Of a stretch of 64,000 nucleotides of DNA, positions 10,095 through 19,584 are shown one piece after another (the first letter of the stretch is position 1; the number at the start of each line of letters is the position of its first letter). The translations under genes and the position numbers were made by a program. The notes below the pieces were generated by a model, which did not search any database, was not told the DNA's origin, and worked only from the letters and a program-made list of their open reading frames with translations. Origin of the DNA: Flavipsychrobacter sp. (GTDB lineage Bacteria > Bacteroidota > Bacteroidia > Chitinophagales > Chitinophagaceae); assembly GCA_031292525.1 (NCBI GenBank), contig JARLGY010000061.1:1-64000 (forward strand), in the 5' to 3' direction.

Positions 10095-11939
10095 TTAATC
10101 CTTAACTATTTTCCTGGGCTGGCCCCATACCCCTTCAACTGCAATGCGCATAAAATAAATACCTGCAACTAAATTCGAGATATCTATATCCGTACCAGTC
10201 TGTGTAATACCTTGTTTCACAGTACGTCCTGCAATATCTGTTATAATATAATTTGCATTGTGGTTATCTGTAAATTTTAGTCTTATATTATCGTGTGCAG
10301 GATTTGGAAATGCGTCCCAGGTAGTTGCTGTTCCTGTTGTTATCTCCTTAACGGCAGTACCTGGTATAGTTTGCCCCAACAACGGCCGCATCATTATAGC
10401 GCCCTGTATCTGCGATGAATTCCATTGGCCAAGCACATTGTAATACGCATGGTTGCCACCAACCCTGTTGGCATCCAAACCTAAATACAAAGTATCGCTA
10501 TAGTCTGGTTGTAAAATACCAGCATAAAACGTACCTGTAGGCAATGCCAATGGGGTGTCTAATCTATATACCCAATAATCATTTACAGAATCGTTATATG
10601 CAGGGGTAATGTAGTCCTGCTCATATATCTTATTATCCTGGTAATTCCCATTAACACCTGCTAGAGAGTTGTATATAACTATAGAGAATTGTTTAAATGT
10701 CGGTGGTGGAGCCTGTCGTCCAAAGTATATAGCCAATGCCTGCATAGTATCAGGCCGGTTTAAATGATATTCCAGGGCAAGTGTACCCGAGAAGTTTTGA
10801 GATAAATTAAGGTAATAGCTGAGTTCTGCACTACCGTCGTCATAAGCAAGATAATTGTCAAATACCTGGTCACAAACAATAGTATCATTCGCTGCATAAT
10901 CTGCAGGCCCTGCCGATTGTATAAAACATTTGTTTTCATAAACCACCTTATCATACAAACCACCAAGCGGTATTGTATTGGTGTAAGTACTATAAGTCAA
11001 TTGCTGTGTAGTTCCCGAAGGGGCAACCGTATTGCTTAATGGACTTACGAATAAAGGGGTATTGGTAGTCAGTTCAGTTGCCGTATAACCATAAGTTACT
11101 GGCTGGGTAGTTGTATAATTATTACGCAAGTCATCAGAAAAAGTTGCGGCCCGTTCACCGGCAGGGTTTACCATAAACTGGCGATACGGCATGAAGGTGT
11201 AATCATTCAGCATGAAGGTGGGGTTCTGGTTAAAAGCAATGTCATTCACCGCTGTATCATACATATTCCGTCCCGCTCCCAGCCTTACATAATCTATATT
11301 CCACACCGCATCACTATAATTGAGCGCTCCTATATTCACAAACCTGAACTGAAAACCATTAAAAAACATAGTGGTATCGGTCACAGGTATCATCACTTGC
11401 TGAAAAGGCTGTAACGATGTTCCTGGTATCACCCACATCAACTTCCAGTCATTATCGTTCTTATGCATGTAAACCATAAGTGAATCTCCGGGAACAGGTG
11501 AAAAACCATTCCCTTGTGGCTGGAAAAAGAAACTTAGGTATATACTGTCTGCCGGACTATGAACGCTTAGATCTATGAATTGTGAGGTAAGACTATCGGC
11601 ATACCTGAAATTGTAGTTATTAAAAGAGTCGTAAGGTATCCCTGTGCTGTTCAAGGCATCCATAGTGGCTACCCCACGGCTTATAGGGTTTACACACATA
11701 GTATTATTTATGTACACCTCATCATCAACCCACTTTGTGCTATCTGGATACAAGCTGTATCCTGTAAAATCATCAAAAAAAGGAAGGCTGAGCGATGTAG
11801 TCTTCATCAGGCTCCTATTCGCTTGTTTTTTATGCGATAAAGCCGTATTGCTACGTTTATAGGTAATGTGCTCCTGGGCTGCAGCCTTGTCCAGAACCAC
11901 GATCAATAATATATATATAAAGCACTTCGCTACTTTCAC
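10095..11939 (-). CDS. Secreted protein with T9SS type A sorting domain
   Basis: A 614-residue exported protein. The signal peptide ends near KAAAQ. The C-terminal 75 or so residues (AFPNPAHDNIRLKF, ITDIAGRTVKQG, GIYFMRI, KIVKD) form a type A T9SS sorting domain. The body contains beta-rich segments of the kind seen in adhesion or jelly-roll domains, with no catalytic motif I can name. The start is GTG (11939), overlapping the PASTA gene's TGA stop, and no other start would keep the signal peptide. It is translationally coupled to the PASTA gene. Confidence 0.85.
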   Translation of the reverse strand: MKVAKCFIYILLIVVLDKAAAQEHITYKRSNTALSHKKQANRSLMKTTSLSLPFFDDFTGYSLYPDSTKWVDDEVYINNTMCVNPISRGVATMDALNSTGIPYDSFNNYNFRYADSLTSQFIDLSVHSPADSIYLSFFFQPQGNGFSPVPGDSLMVYMHKNDNDWKLMWVIPGTSLQPFQQVMIPVTDTTMFFNGFQFRFVNIGALNYSDAVWNIDYVRLGAGRNMYDTAVNDIAFNQNPTFMLNDYTFMPYRQFMVNPAGERAATFSDDLRNNYTTTQPVTYGYTATELTTNTPLFVSPLSNTVAPSGTTQQLTYSTYTNTIPLGGLYDKVVYENKCFIQSAGPADYAANDTIVCDQVFDNYLAYDDGSAELSYYLNLSQNFSGTLALEYHLNRPDTMQALAIYFGRQAPPPTFKQFSIVIYNSLAGVNGNYQDNKIYEQDYITPAYNDSVNDYWVYRLDTPLALPTGTFYAGILQPDYSDTLYLGLDANRVGGNHAYYNVLGQWNSSQIQGAIMMRPLLGQTIPGTAVKEITTGTATTWDAFPNPAHDNIRLKFTDNHNANYIITDIAGRTVKQGITQTGTDIDISNLVAGIYFMRIAVEGVWGQPRKIVKD

Positions 11940-12832
11940 TGTGGATCATTTTGGCCGCTGGTGTTATTAACGTCTTGGCTACCTTGATTATTATCAGCTG
12001 GTGGCTGACCATTAGGACTATCTCCGAATTTTGGCGGTTTTTTATTCAATAGTATTTCTTCTGGTGTCGGGTTTTGTTTTATATATAAGTTTATCAGGTC
12101 TCCGGCCTTTATATGGGCTGCACCACCCACTTCATTTATGGCTTTAGGTGTTTGGTTATAGATAACAGCAGTAGCAGTATCGGTAATTGCACCATCTATG
12201 ATCATCACATATTGCAACCCGCTCCCAATAAGATTGTTTACTCCTTCATCCACGCTTAGGCCTATTACATCTGGCACATTTATCTGGGTATTACCCAAGC
12301 CGTCACCAACCACCAGGCTTATACGACTGCCTTGTGGCACCATATCGCCTGGTTTTATCTCTTTTCCGTTATACAATTGTGCCAGTACCGCGCCTTGGGC
12401 TATATCGGGTTTCATTGTAGTATCACCCAGGAACAGTTTATTGTTTCTTAAAATCATTTCAGCACTCCTGTAAGACAAACTTACCAGGTTAGGCATTGGT
12501 GTTGCAGGTGGTAGTGCCTTGTTTATGGTAAGAAAAACAGTACGGCCTTTTTTAACAATGGATCCACTATCCGGCATTTGTGATAATACCATAAATGCTT
12601 TCTGTTTAGGATCATAAATTGAATCCAGGTAAACATCAAAGCCCATATTTTTCAGGTCTGCCATAGCCTGGCTTACATTCTTTCCAAACTCAGAGGGTAT
12701 AACCACTTCCTCTCCATGCCGGGTTATCCATCTCAGGCTCACAAAAAACAACACATAAAGGGTTGCGCAAAGCAGGAGTACAACTGCCAAGTTAAACCGA
12801 AATGACCTTCTTACCGAACCGTTAATTGCCAT
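11936..12832 (-). CDS. Membrane-anchored PASTA-domain protein
   Basis: A 298-residue protein with a short cytoplasmic N-terminus, one membrane helix (about 14-33) and three PASTA-like repeats at roughly 42-105, 112-177 and 184-253. A polar tail rich in Pro, Asn, Gln and Asp follows. PASTA domains bind peptidoglycan stem peptides or beta-lactams. Here no kinase domain or transpeptidase is attached, so a wall-sensing or scaffolding role is inferred. It sits 20 nt after ddl, an enzyme of the same pathway, which supports a wall-related function. Confidence 0.88.
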   Translation of the reverse strand: MAINGSVRRSFRFNLAVVLLLCATLYVLFFVSLRWITRHGEEVVIPSEFGKNVSQAMADLKNMGFDVYLDSIYDPKQKAFMVLSQMPDSGSIVKKGRTVFLTINKALPPATPMPNLVSLSYRSAEMILRNNKLFLGDTTMKPDIAQGAVLAQLYNGKEIKPGDMVPQGSRISLVVGDGLGNTQINVPDVIGLSVDEGVNNLIGSGLQYVMIIDGAITDTATAVIYNQTPKAINEVGGAAHIKAGDLINLYIKQNPTPEEILLNKKPPKFGDSPNGQPPADNNQGSQDVNNTSGQNDPQ

Positions 12833-12852
12833 TGCTATTGAATATACAATTA

Positions 12853-13848
12853 TTATTTAGATTGACTTTTAAGACAATCTTCAAGTATGCTGCCATAAAA
12901 ATCCTTCAAAGATTTTCCTGCAGCTCTTACTTGTTGTGGCACTATGCTGTTCTCACTTTGTCCAGGCATTGTGTTTACTTCAAGAAAATACAGCTTATCC
13001 GTTTGCTTTTGCAAAATAAAATCCATTCGTACTACCCCACGGCAGTTCAGGTGCCTGTAAATATATGCCGCCTTATTTTCAAGCTGCTCCTTGGTTTTGT
13101 CGTCTATTATTGCAGGTGTTATCTCTTTGGTTACCCCCGGAGTGTACTTAGCTTCGTAGTCAAAAAACTCATTCTTGCTCACTATTTCTGTCGCGGGCAG
13201 CGTATGCAGGTATCCTCCCACTTTATATACACCAATCGTAAGTTCCCTTCCCTCAATAAATTCTTCTATCAATACCTGGTCATCTTCCCTAAAAGCTTTT
13301 TCAATTGCCGGAAAAAGATCTTCAACAACTTTTACTTTACTTACGCCAAGGCTGCTGCCGCTTTCATTGGGTTTTACAAAAACAGGCAACTGCAATTCAT
13401 CCAGCACTGCCCCCATTGAGTAAGGCTCGCCTTTGATAAGGTGAACAGAATTTGCAATATGCACCACATTAAAAGCTTTCACTACCTTATTGCAATAGCT
13501 TTTGTTGAATGTAAGTGCGGACACTATAGCATTGCACGAAGTATAAGGTATCTGTAGCATGTCCAGGTAACCTTGCATACGGCCATCCTCACCTGGCGTA
13601 CCATGTATAGCAATGAATACAGCATCAAACGTTATCTTTTGATTGTCGATGGTCAGTGAGAAATCATTTTTATCTACAGATATCTTGCCATGTTTACCAT
13701 CGTACCACCAATCATCTCTCGTAACTGTTATTTTATATGTATTATACAGCGTACTGTCAAGGTTTTGCGCTATTGTTTCAGCTGTCTGTATAGAGATGGT
13801 GTATTCACCTGAGTAGCCTCCTGCAAGCAGGGCAATATTTTTCTTCAT
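12853..13848 (-). CDS. ddl: D-alanine--D-alanine ligase
   Basis: A 331-residue ATP-grasp enzyme joining two D-alanines for peptidoglycan precursors. Signatures are AGGYSGEYTIS near the start, HGTPGEDGRMQG, the substrate-loop region VKPNESGSSLGV and the metal-binding end FLEVNTMPGQSENS. The frame stays open to 13896, but the extra 16 residues are not typical. Starting at 13848 gives MKKNIALLAGG and has AGG a few bases upstream. It is first gene of a probable operon with the PASTA protein. Confidence 0.95.
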   Translation of the reverse strand: MKKNIALLAGGYSGEYTISIQTAETIAQNLDSTLYNTYKITVTRDDWWYDGKHGKISVDKNDFSLTIDNQKITFDAVFIAIHGTPGEDGRMQGYLDMLQIPYTSCNAIVSALTFNKSYCNKVVKAFNVVHIANSVHLIKGEPYSMGAVLDELQLPVFVKPNESGSSLGVSKVKVVEDLFPAIEKAFREDDQVLIEEFIEGRELTIGVYKVGGYLHTLPATEIVSKNEFFDYEAKYTPGVTKEITPAIIDDKTKEQLENKAAYIYRHLNCRGVVRMDFILQKQTDKLYFLEVNTMPGQSENSIVPQQVRAAGKSLKDFYGSILEDCLKSQSK

Positions 13849-14080
13849 GGATACCTGTACATTATTACCGCCAAAGGTAATAGAATTTACCAGCACGGAT
13901 AAAGCGACATTGAAATAGAAGGTAATTTTTTCATGATTTTATGATAGACATGATTTTTGGGCGGTTATATCCAATGTGCCATGGCATACTATTTATCAAA
14001 TTTTAGCATGTTAACAATGTATTGGCTTAAACAGGCCCTTAATTAGCAATGTATCTTTTATAACAAACATAAATAAACCT

Positions 14081-15394
14081 ATGAAAAAGATCAGGTTTTT
14101 TGTTGTACAAGCCGCTGCAATAATTCTACTCGCCAGCGCTTCTTTTGTAAAAGCCTCAGCTCAGGACGAAGGAGAGGTATCCTACCAGACATTTTACGAT
14201 CAGCTTTCACCATATGGCCAGTGGGTGTACGATCCCCAGTACGGCAATGTATGGGTGCCGGATGTAGGTAGCGATTTCAGACCTTATGGTAACAACGGAC
14301 ATTGGGTAATGACAGATTATGGTAACACATGGGTATCTGACTACCCTTGGGGATGGGCGCCTTTCCATTACGGACGCTGGACATACAGCGATTACTATGG
14401 CTGGACATGGGTACCAGGGTATGAATGGGCGCCGGCATGGGTAAGCTGGAGAAATGGTGGTGGATATTATGGATGGGCGCCTTTAAGCCCCGGACTAACA
14501 GTGTCTGTCGGATATAGCTGTCCTGTGGACTGGTGGGTATTTATACAACCACAATACATGTACCGTCCCGACTATTATCATTATTGGGGTGGTGCTCGTG
14601 AGAATGTAAATATTTATAACCGTACTACTGTAATTACACATGTGTATGTTGATAACAGGACACGCACAACGTATTTTTCAGGGCCTCGCGCCAGCGAAAT
14701 ACAGGCAGTAACACATCACACTGTACCTGTATATAGGGTCAATACTGATTCAAGGCCGGGGTCTCCAAGTGTCAGGGGTAATTCATTAAACATATATCGC
14801 CCTGCGGTCAACAGATCTACTATTGCGAGTGCAAGGCCTGCAAATGTGGTGAGAGCCCCACAAGCCATCGGCGCCGCAAGGCCTGCTACGGCACATACAG
14901 GCGCACCCGCATTTCACGCTGCCATGCAACGTCCAGGCGCTTTACAACATATGCCTGTACCTAATTCACCGGCGAATTCACGTACAATAAGCCAGCCTGC
15001 TCGCTCGTCGCAAACAGCGCCTGCGCCAGTAAGGCTTACTCAAGAGCAAAACAGGGCCCAACCACAACAAAGCCGACCACAACCACAGGTCAACCATCAA
15101 CAGATACAGCCGCAGAGAATACAACCACAAATACAGCAACCGCAAAGACAGCCGCAACCACATAGCCAGCCTGTACAGCAACAGAGAGCTCAGCCACAGA
15201 TGCAACAGAATCGCACGCAACCACAGGTTAGTCATCAACAGCCGCAACCGCAGCAAAGACAACAACCACAAATGCAGCAGCCGCAAAGACAACCGCAAAT
15301 GCAACAGCCCCAACGGATGCAAGCACCACCGCAAGAGCATATGCAAGCTCCCCCACATATGGAAGAACCACACGGAGGTGGGGGAAGGAGATAA
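14081..15394 (+). CDS. DUF6600-type secreted protein with Gln/Pro-rich tail
   Basis: A 437-residue exported protein with a signal peptide ending near KASAQ. Residues 35-170 carry repeated aromatic motifs (YGQWVYD, WGWAPFHYGRW, GWTWVPGYEWAPAWV, YYGWAPLSPG) characteristic of the DUF6600 / YXWGXW family of Bacteroidota. The C-terminal 120 or so residues are low-complexity Gln-Pro-His-Met, encoded by a CAA/CCA-rich stretch. The function is unknown. The tail looks like an extended, possibly wall- or surface-spanning region. It is transcribed alone and ends at a bidirectional terminator. Confidence 0.85.
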   Translation: MKKIRFFVVQAAAIILLASASFVKASAQDEGEVSYQTFYDQLSPYGQWVYDPQYGNVWVPDVGSDFRPYGNNGHWVMTDYGNTWVSDYPWGWAPFHYGRWTYSDYYGWTWVPGYEWAPAWVSWRNGGGYYGWAPLSPGLTVSVGYSCPVDWWVFIQPQYMYRPDYYHYWGGARENVNIYNRTTVITHVYVDNRTRTTYFSGPRASEIQAVTHHTVPVYRVNTDSRPGSPSVRGNSLNIYRPAVNRSTIASARPANVVRAPQAIGAARPATAHTGAPAFHAAMQRPGALQHMPVPNSPANSRTISQPARSSQTAPAPVRLTQEQNRAQPQQSRPQPQVNHQQIQPQRIQPQIQQPQRQPQPHSQPVQQQRAQPQMQQNRTQPQVSHQQPQPQQRQQPQMQQPQRQPQMQQPQRMQAPPQEHMQAPPHMEEPHGGGGRR

Positions 15395-15407
15395 TATTGA
15401 TATTTAA

Positions 15408-15443
15408 TAAAAAAATGTGACGCATACGCGTCCCATTTTTTTA
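15408..15443. terminator. Bidirectional terminator
   Basis: The stem is A-rich then GACGC, loop ATAC, then GCGTC and a T-rich arm, with one mismatch. There is an A-run on the left and a T-run on the right. It serves the convergent DUF6600 and ROK genes. Confidence 0.85.
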
Positions 15444-15458
15444 TTTTGTGTACCCATC

Positions 15459-16400
15459 CTACCATGCCAGCGCCCCGGCGCCCAGTATAGCGGCATCTGC
15501 ATCTGGCAGTGCAGAGATCTGTAGCTCTACCTTGTTCTTGTATATCCTTAGCAGGTTATCCTCCATATGCCGGCGCACTGGTGTCAACAATAAGTTGCCG
15601 GCCTTCGATACGCCACCAAAAAAGATAATAGCCTGCGGAGACGTGATGGCCACTACATCAGCCAATGCCTGCCCTAATATTTTACCAGTATATTCAAAAA
15701 TATCTATTGCAAACTGATCTCCCGCTTCTGCCTCTTTAAATATCACAGAGGCTCTTATATTATCTTCGTATTTTCTCAGAGAGGTTTCTGTCTCTCTGTC
15801 CTCAAGCCATAGCTGGGCAGTACGTACCAAGCCCGTGGCCGATACATACGTTTCCAGACAACCATTGCGGCCGCAGGCACACTTTCGCCCGTCGCGCACC
15901 GCTATCACATGTCCAAGCTCACCGGCAAAGCCATCGTGCCCGTATATAAGTTGGCCATTAGCCACAAATCCACTGCCTAAGCCTGTCCCCAGCGTCACCA
16001 CTACAAAATCCTTCATTCCTATTGCAGCACCATAGGTCATCTCGCCAATTGCGGCGGCATTCGCATCATTAGTAATAACAACTTTCAGGCGTAATGCGTC
16101 TTTTACCAATCGTGCCAGCGGTATTACTCCGTCCCACGGTAGGTTAGGTGCGTACATAATCTCACCAGTAAAAAAATTAGCATTTGGTGCGCCTATGCCT
16201 ACTCCGGCCATCCGCTCCCGTCCAACTTGTTTCATCAGCATTTCTGCTTCCTTCGCCAACGCATCAATAAATCCGTACACCGTAGCATGTCCGGTTGTGG
16301 GCATAGTACTTTGCACTAAAATCCTCCCTCGCCGGTCTATAATACCCAACGCTGTGCCTGTGCCTCCTATATCAATACCTAGTACCAGCGCGTCTGTCAT
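15459..16400 (-). CDS. ROK-family sugar kinase
   Basis: A 313-residue ROK-family kinase of glucokinase or N-acetylhexosamine kinase type. It has the phosphate-binding DIGGT (10-14), GAPNAN, TNDANAAAIGE, the second phosphate loop LGTGLGSG, the ELGH sugar-binding box and the CACGRNGCLE zinc motif. There is no N-terminal helix-turn-helix, so it is a kinase rather than a ROK repressor. It is divergent from a FucP-type transporter across 94 bp, so it probably phosphorylates the imported sugar. The exact sugar is not determined. Confidence 0.92.
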   Translation of the reverse strand: MTDALVLGIDIGGTGTALGIIDRRGRILVQSTMPTTGHATVYGFIDALAKEAEMLMKQVGRERMAGVGIGAPNANFFTGEIMYAPNLPWDGVIPLARLVKDALRLKVVITNDANAAAIGEMTYGAAIGMKDFVVVTLGTGLGSGFVANGQLIYGHDGFAGELGHVIAVRDGRKCACGRNGCLETYVSATGLVRTAQLWLEDRETETSLRKYEDNIRASVIFKEAEAGDQFAIDIFEYTGKILGQALADVVAITSPQAIIFFGGVSKAGNLLLTPVRRHMEDNLLRIYKNKVELQISALPDADAAILGAGALAW

Positions 16401-16494
16401 TATAGGCTATCTTTATTATCCAAAACAAAATAAATCATTGTTCGCAATTTTAGCGCAAAATATTTGTGTACAATTGCTGTATATTAGTTTTCTT

Positions 16495-17784
16495 ATGGCA
16501 AATAACAATCAGCAACGTTCACTTACATCTTCCTTATTTCTAGTCGGGTGCCTGTTTTTCATCTTTGGTTTCACAACATGGCTCAATGGTACCCTTATAC
16601 CATTTTTAAAAACAATTTGTGAGCTCAACGATGCACAAGCGTACCTGGTTACATCTGCAACGTTCATTTCCTACTTGTTCATGGCATTGCCCGCATCTGC
16701 TATTTTACGAAAGACAGGATTTAAAAATGGTATGAGCCTTGGTCTGCTCATCATGGCCGCCGGTACGCTTGTATTTCTGCCCGCTGCACACCAGCGTAAT
16801 TATCCTTTTTTTCTTACAGGCTTGTTCATACAAGGCCTCGGCATTACTATATTGCAAACCGCTGTTAATCCATATGTCACCATACTTGGCCCACGAGAAT
16901 CAGCTGCTCGTCGAATCAGCTTTATGGGTGCAGCACATAAACTGGCAGGTATATCCATACCCTATGTTATAGGTGGTATATTACTTAATAACCTGGATAA
17001 CATTCACAACCAATTAAGCATCACGACCGATGTTGCTGTAAAAAACACTTTATTAAGTGAGCTTTCCCTACGCATAGTGAATCCGTACATAATTGTTACA
17101 GTGATACTCGTTGTTGTTGCATTGCTGGTAAAATTATCTCCACTACCAGAAATGCATGAGGAAGAAGTAAACCCTGACATAGAACAAACCACTTCTTCAG
17201 ACGCAAAAACTTCTATATTTCATCATCCATATCTATTCCTGGGCGCACTTACCATCTTTGTGTATGTGGGCGTAGAAGTTATAGCTGGGGATACTATTAT
17301 CAATTACGGCAAATACTGGAACATACCTATGGACAATGCGAAATTTTTTACTTCAATAACACTATCCTGCATGATGGCTGGCTATACGCTGGGCATACTC
17401 CTGATGCCAAAAGTGATATCGCAGGAAAACGCGTTGAAAGTATGTGCAATATTAGGTGTTCTGCTATCCGGATGCGTGTTAATAACTACCGGAATGACCT
17501 CTGTGATATTGGTAGCATTGCTTGGTTTTGCTAACGCGATCATGTGGCCAGCCATATGGCCATTATCGCTAAAAGGTCTGGGTAAGTTCACCAAACAGGG
17601 ATCGGCCATACTTATTATGGGTGTGGTAGGCGGTGGTATTCTGCCACCGCTATATGGCTATCTTTCAGACATGCTGCACAACAACCGTACGGCTTACATT
17701 ATACTCATCCCATGCTATCTGTACATACTGTTTTTTGCAATGAAGGGAAACAGGATAGGCTATAAAGAACCAGCTAAAGGATAA
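16495..17784 (+). CDS. FucP-family MFS sugar transporter
   Basis: A 429-residue transporter with 12 predicted helices, of the glucose/galactose/fucose:proton symporter group. The signature N-terminus FGFTTWLNGTLIPFLK and the ITILQTAVNPYVTILG and MWPAIWPLSLKGLG segments are typical. The frame is open from 16195, but that stretch overlaps the ROK gene in antisense. ATG 16495 (MANNNQQ) gives the family's normal start. It is followed after 4 nt by a gene with kinase-like motifs and is divergent from the ROK kinase, forming a sugar-uptake locus. Confidence 0.93.
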   Translation: MANNNQQRSLTSSLFLVGCLFFIFGFTTWLNGTLIPFLKTICELNDAQAYLVTSATFISYLFMALPASAILRKTGFKNGMSLGLLIMAAGTLVFLPAAHQRNYPFFLTGLFIQGLGITILQTAVNPYVTILGPRESAARRISFMGAAHKLAGISIPYVIGGILLNNLDNIHNQLSITTDVAVKNTLLSELSLRIVNPYIIVTVILVVVALLVKLSPLPEMHEEEVNPDIEQTTSSDAKTSIFHHPYLFLGALTIFVYVGVEVIAGDTIINYGKYWNIPMDNAKFFTSITLSCMMAGYTLGILLMPKVISQENALKVCAILGVLLSGCVLITTGMTSVILVALLGFANAIMWPAIWPLSLKGLGKFTKQGSAILIMGVVGGGILPPLYGYLSDMLHNNRTAYIILIPCYLYILFFAMKGNRIGYKEPAKG

Positions 17785-17788
17785 GAAG

Positions 17789-18853
17789 ATGACCAAAATG
17801 CACGGTCAAACGATTGTTGACCAGAAAATATCACGCAAAAAATTAGTATATCCCATCAGGGATGGCCTACGCCGCTACCTTACAGAGCAAAGCAGGGAAA
17901 TTGCATTACCTGTAAAGTATGAGGATCTCATGCGTTTTGACAAAGCTTTTATCTTATACGATAAGCACAACAAAGACACCCTCTGGGAAACTGTTATTTA
18001 CGAAAATAATGTAGCAAACATCCTGCACGACGGATTAAAAGAAATATATTCTATCCTGAGAACTGAAGGCGATAGCCGGGTGCATAAGCACCTGCATGTA
18101 GAGCGTATAGACTACTGCACCTTTGGCAATACCAACCCGTTCCGGATAAAAATAGTCAATAACATAAACGACAATTATGATTACTTCTATGTAAAATGTG
18201 CTGATGCCAGCCGCATTTATGGCTTGGAACTGGAGCATATATTATCCCCTGCTCGTATCAACTTTTTTGTAGATGATAATACATTGATAGAAGAACATAT
18301 TGTTGGTGTACCTGGCGATGCATTTGTTACAGGCTACTTGCAAAACCCGGAGTTTAACCAGGTGCGTATAGCAAAAGAGTTCGTAAAATTCAATGAACGT
18401 TGTTTTATAAGACTACTTGGCGATATGCGGGCATACAACTATGTATTTGAAATAACTCCCGATTTTGAAGAAGTCCAGTTCCGCATCAGGGCCATCGATT
18501 TCGATCAGCAAAGTTACGAGGGCCACATAAATATGTATCTGCCCCAGTTTTTCAAAGAGAACTATCGGTTTGTAAAACTGGTACAGGAAAAATTAACCCC
18601 TGAAAGTGTAGAACAATACCAGCATGAGGAAAGGACAAACATTGCCCGCCGCAGCAAGAGCGATCGGGTCAGGCTAAATGCCTTGCTCAATGTCATGTCT
18701 CAGGATAATATATCTCCCAAAGAAAAAATTACCGAGTTAAAGAATACATTGGCAGCCCATTACAAGGACGATACATTCCTGACATTCACCAACATGGGAG
18801 AATTAGTACAACACTCCTTGCATATATTACAAGAGGCTGTAAAGCATCATTAA
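17789..18853 (+). CDS. Conserved hypothetical protein with protein-kinase-like motifs
   Basis: A 354-residue soluble protein with no assigned family. Its central part shows, in order, a possible beta3 lysine (K136 in FYVKCADA), an acidic helix (E147/E149), a hinge-like IEEHIVGVPGD (167-177), GDMRAYNYVF (D212, N217) and IRAIDFD (D237). This order mimics the aminoglycoside-phosphotransferase/atypical kinase pattern of catalytic loop GDxxxxN followed by IDF-type metal-binding Asp. The kinase idea is inference. A glycine-rich loop is not obvious. It lies 4 nt after the MFS gene, so it is co-transcribed with it. Confidence 0.75.
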   Translation: MTKMHGQTIVDQKISRKKLVYPIRDGLRRYLTEQSREIALPVKYEDLMRFDKAFILYDKHNKDTLWETVIYENNVANILHDGLKEIYSILRTEGDSRVHKHLHVERIDYCTFGNTNPFRIKIVNNINDNYDYFYVKCADASRIYGLELEHILSPARINFFVDDNTLIEEHIVGVPGDAFVTGYLQNPEFNQVRIAKEFVKFNERCFIRLLGDMRAYNYVFEITPDFEEVQFRIRAIDFDQQSYEGHINMYLPQFFKENYRFVKLVQEKLTPESVEQYQHEERTNIARRSKSDRVRLNALLNVMSQDNISPKEKITELKNTLAAHYKDDTFLTFTNMGELVQHSLHILQEAVKHH

Positions 18854-18876
18854 AATAGGCTACCATTCAATAAAAC

Positions 18877-19536
18877 TTATCCGGGGATACGTGCTATATA
18901 CTTCTGCATTTCCTTTATCTGTTCTACCACTTGTGGGTTGGTAGCCTTGAAGGATTTAGCCTTGTTGAAGTATATTTTAGCACTTTTGAAATCGCGGCGT
19001 TGAATACAGATGCTAGACATTTGTAAGTATGCAGTTGCAGAGTTATCTGCATCTGGCAAACCTATTTTCACTGCGTGGCGCAAGTGCTCATATGCTTCCT
19101 TTGTGTTGCCTTTTTTATATGCTATAGCTCCTAGCTGCAGGTAAGCAGTGCCTTCATATTCTTTTTCAGGCATGCCTGTTGCCAGTCCTTTTCTCAGGTC
19201 TGCCTCTGCCTTATCCAGGTCATCACCAATGGATGAAAAATTGGCGCGCAGCATGTAGTAAGATGAGCGAATAGGTTTATACAGCAGGTCAGGATACTTT
19301 ACACTATTCATTAGTTTTTGTGCCCCTTCCATATCACCTTCTTCAATATATCCTTGTATCAGTGTCATTGGCCCTAGCAGGTAGTGCGCAGTAACCATAA
19401 GTATAGCTGCAAGGAAAGGTATCCATGCTATCCACCAGGTCACCTCAAAGCCCAGCAAAAACCCTAAAGCCAGCATAGCAGCAGCAAGTGGCAACCTGTA
19501 AGTAACTATAAAACGACGTAAGCCTCTATTTTTCAT
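18877..19536 (-). CDS. Membrane-anchored TPR protein
   Basis: A 219-residue protein with two N-terminal membrane helices (about 13-30 and 34-52) followed by a TPR-like helical repeat region (about 58-215) with typical alanine/tyrosine spacing, for example AYLQLGAIAYKKGNTKEAYEHLRHAV. TPR regions bind partner proteins. No partner is evident. It lies 48 nt downstream of the GroES-like gene. A TATATTTG box just upstream allows its own transcription as well. Confidence 0.85.
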   Translation of the reverse strand: MKNRGLRRFIVTYRLPLAAAMLALGFLLGFEVTWWIAWIPFLAAILMVTAHYLLGPMTLIQGYIEEGDMEGAQKLMNSVKYPDLLYKPIRSSYYMLRANFSSIGDDLDKAEADLRKGLATGMPEKEYEGTAYLQLGAIAYKKGNTKEAYEHLRHAVKIGLPDADNSATAYLQMSSICIQRRDFKSAKIYFNKAKSFKATNPQVVEQIKEMQKYIARIPG

Positions 19537-19543
19537 TGGGGTG

Positions 19544-19551
19544 CAAATATA
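19544..19551 (-). promoter_or_regulatory. Candidate -7 box for the TPR gene
   Basis: The minus strand reads TATATTTG, 7 nt before the TPR start. The distance would give an almost leaderless transcript, so this is a weak call. Confidence 0.3.
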
Positions 19552-19584
19552 TATACTTTGGCAGCAACTGCCTTAAAATTCTCT

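Noticed and set aside
14978-15373. Leu/Arg-rich minus-strand frame of 131 codons
   Set aside because: It is the complement of the CAA/CCA-rich Gln/Pro tail of the DUF6600 gene, so composition explains it.
16195-16494. N-terminal extension of the MFS transporter by 100 residues
   Set aside because: It overlaps the ROK kinase in antisense and adds a non-transporter-like stretch. ATG 16495 gives the family start.
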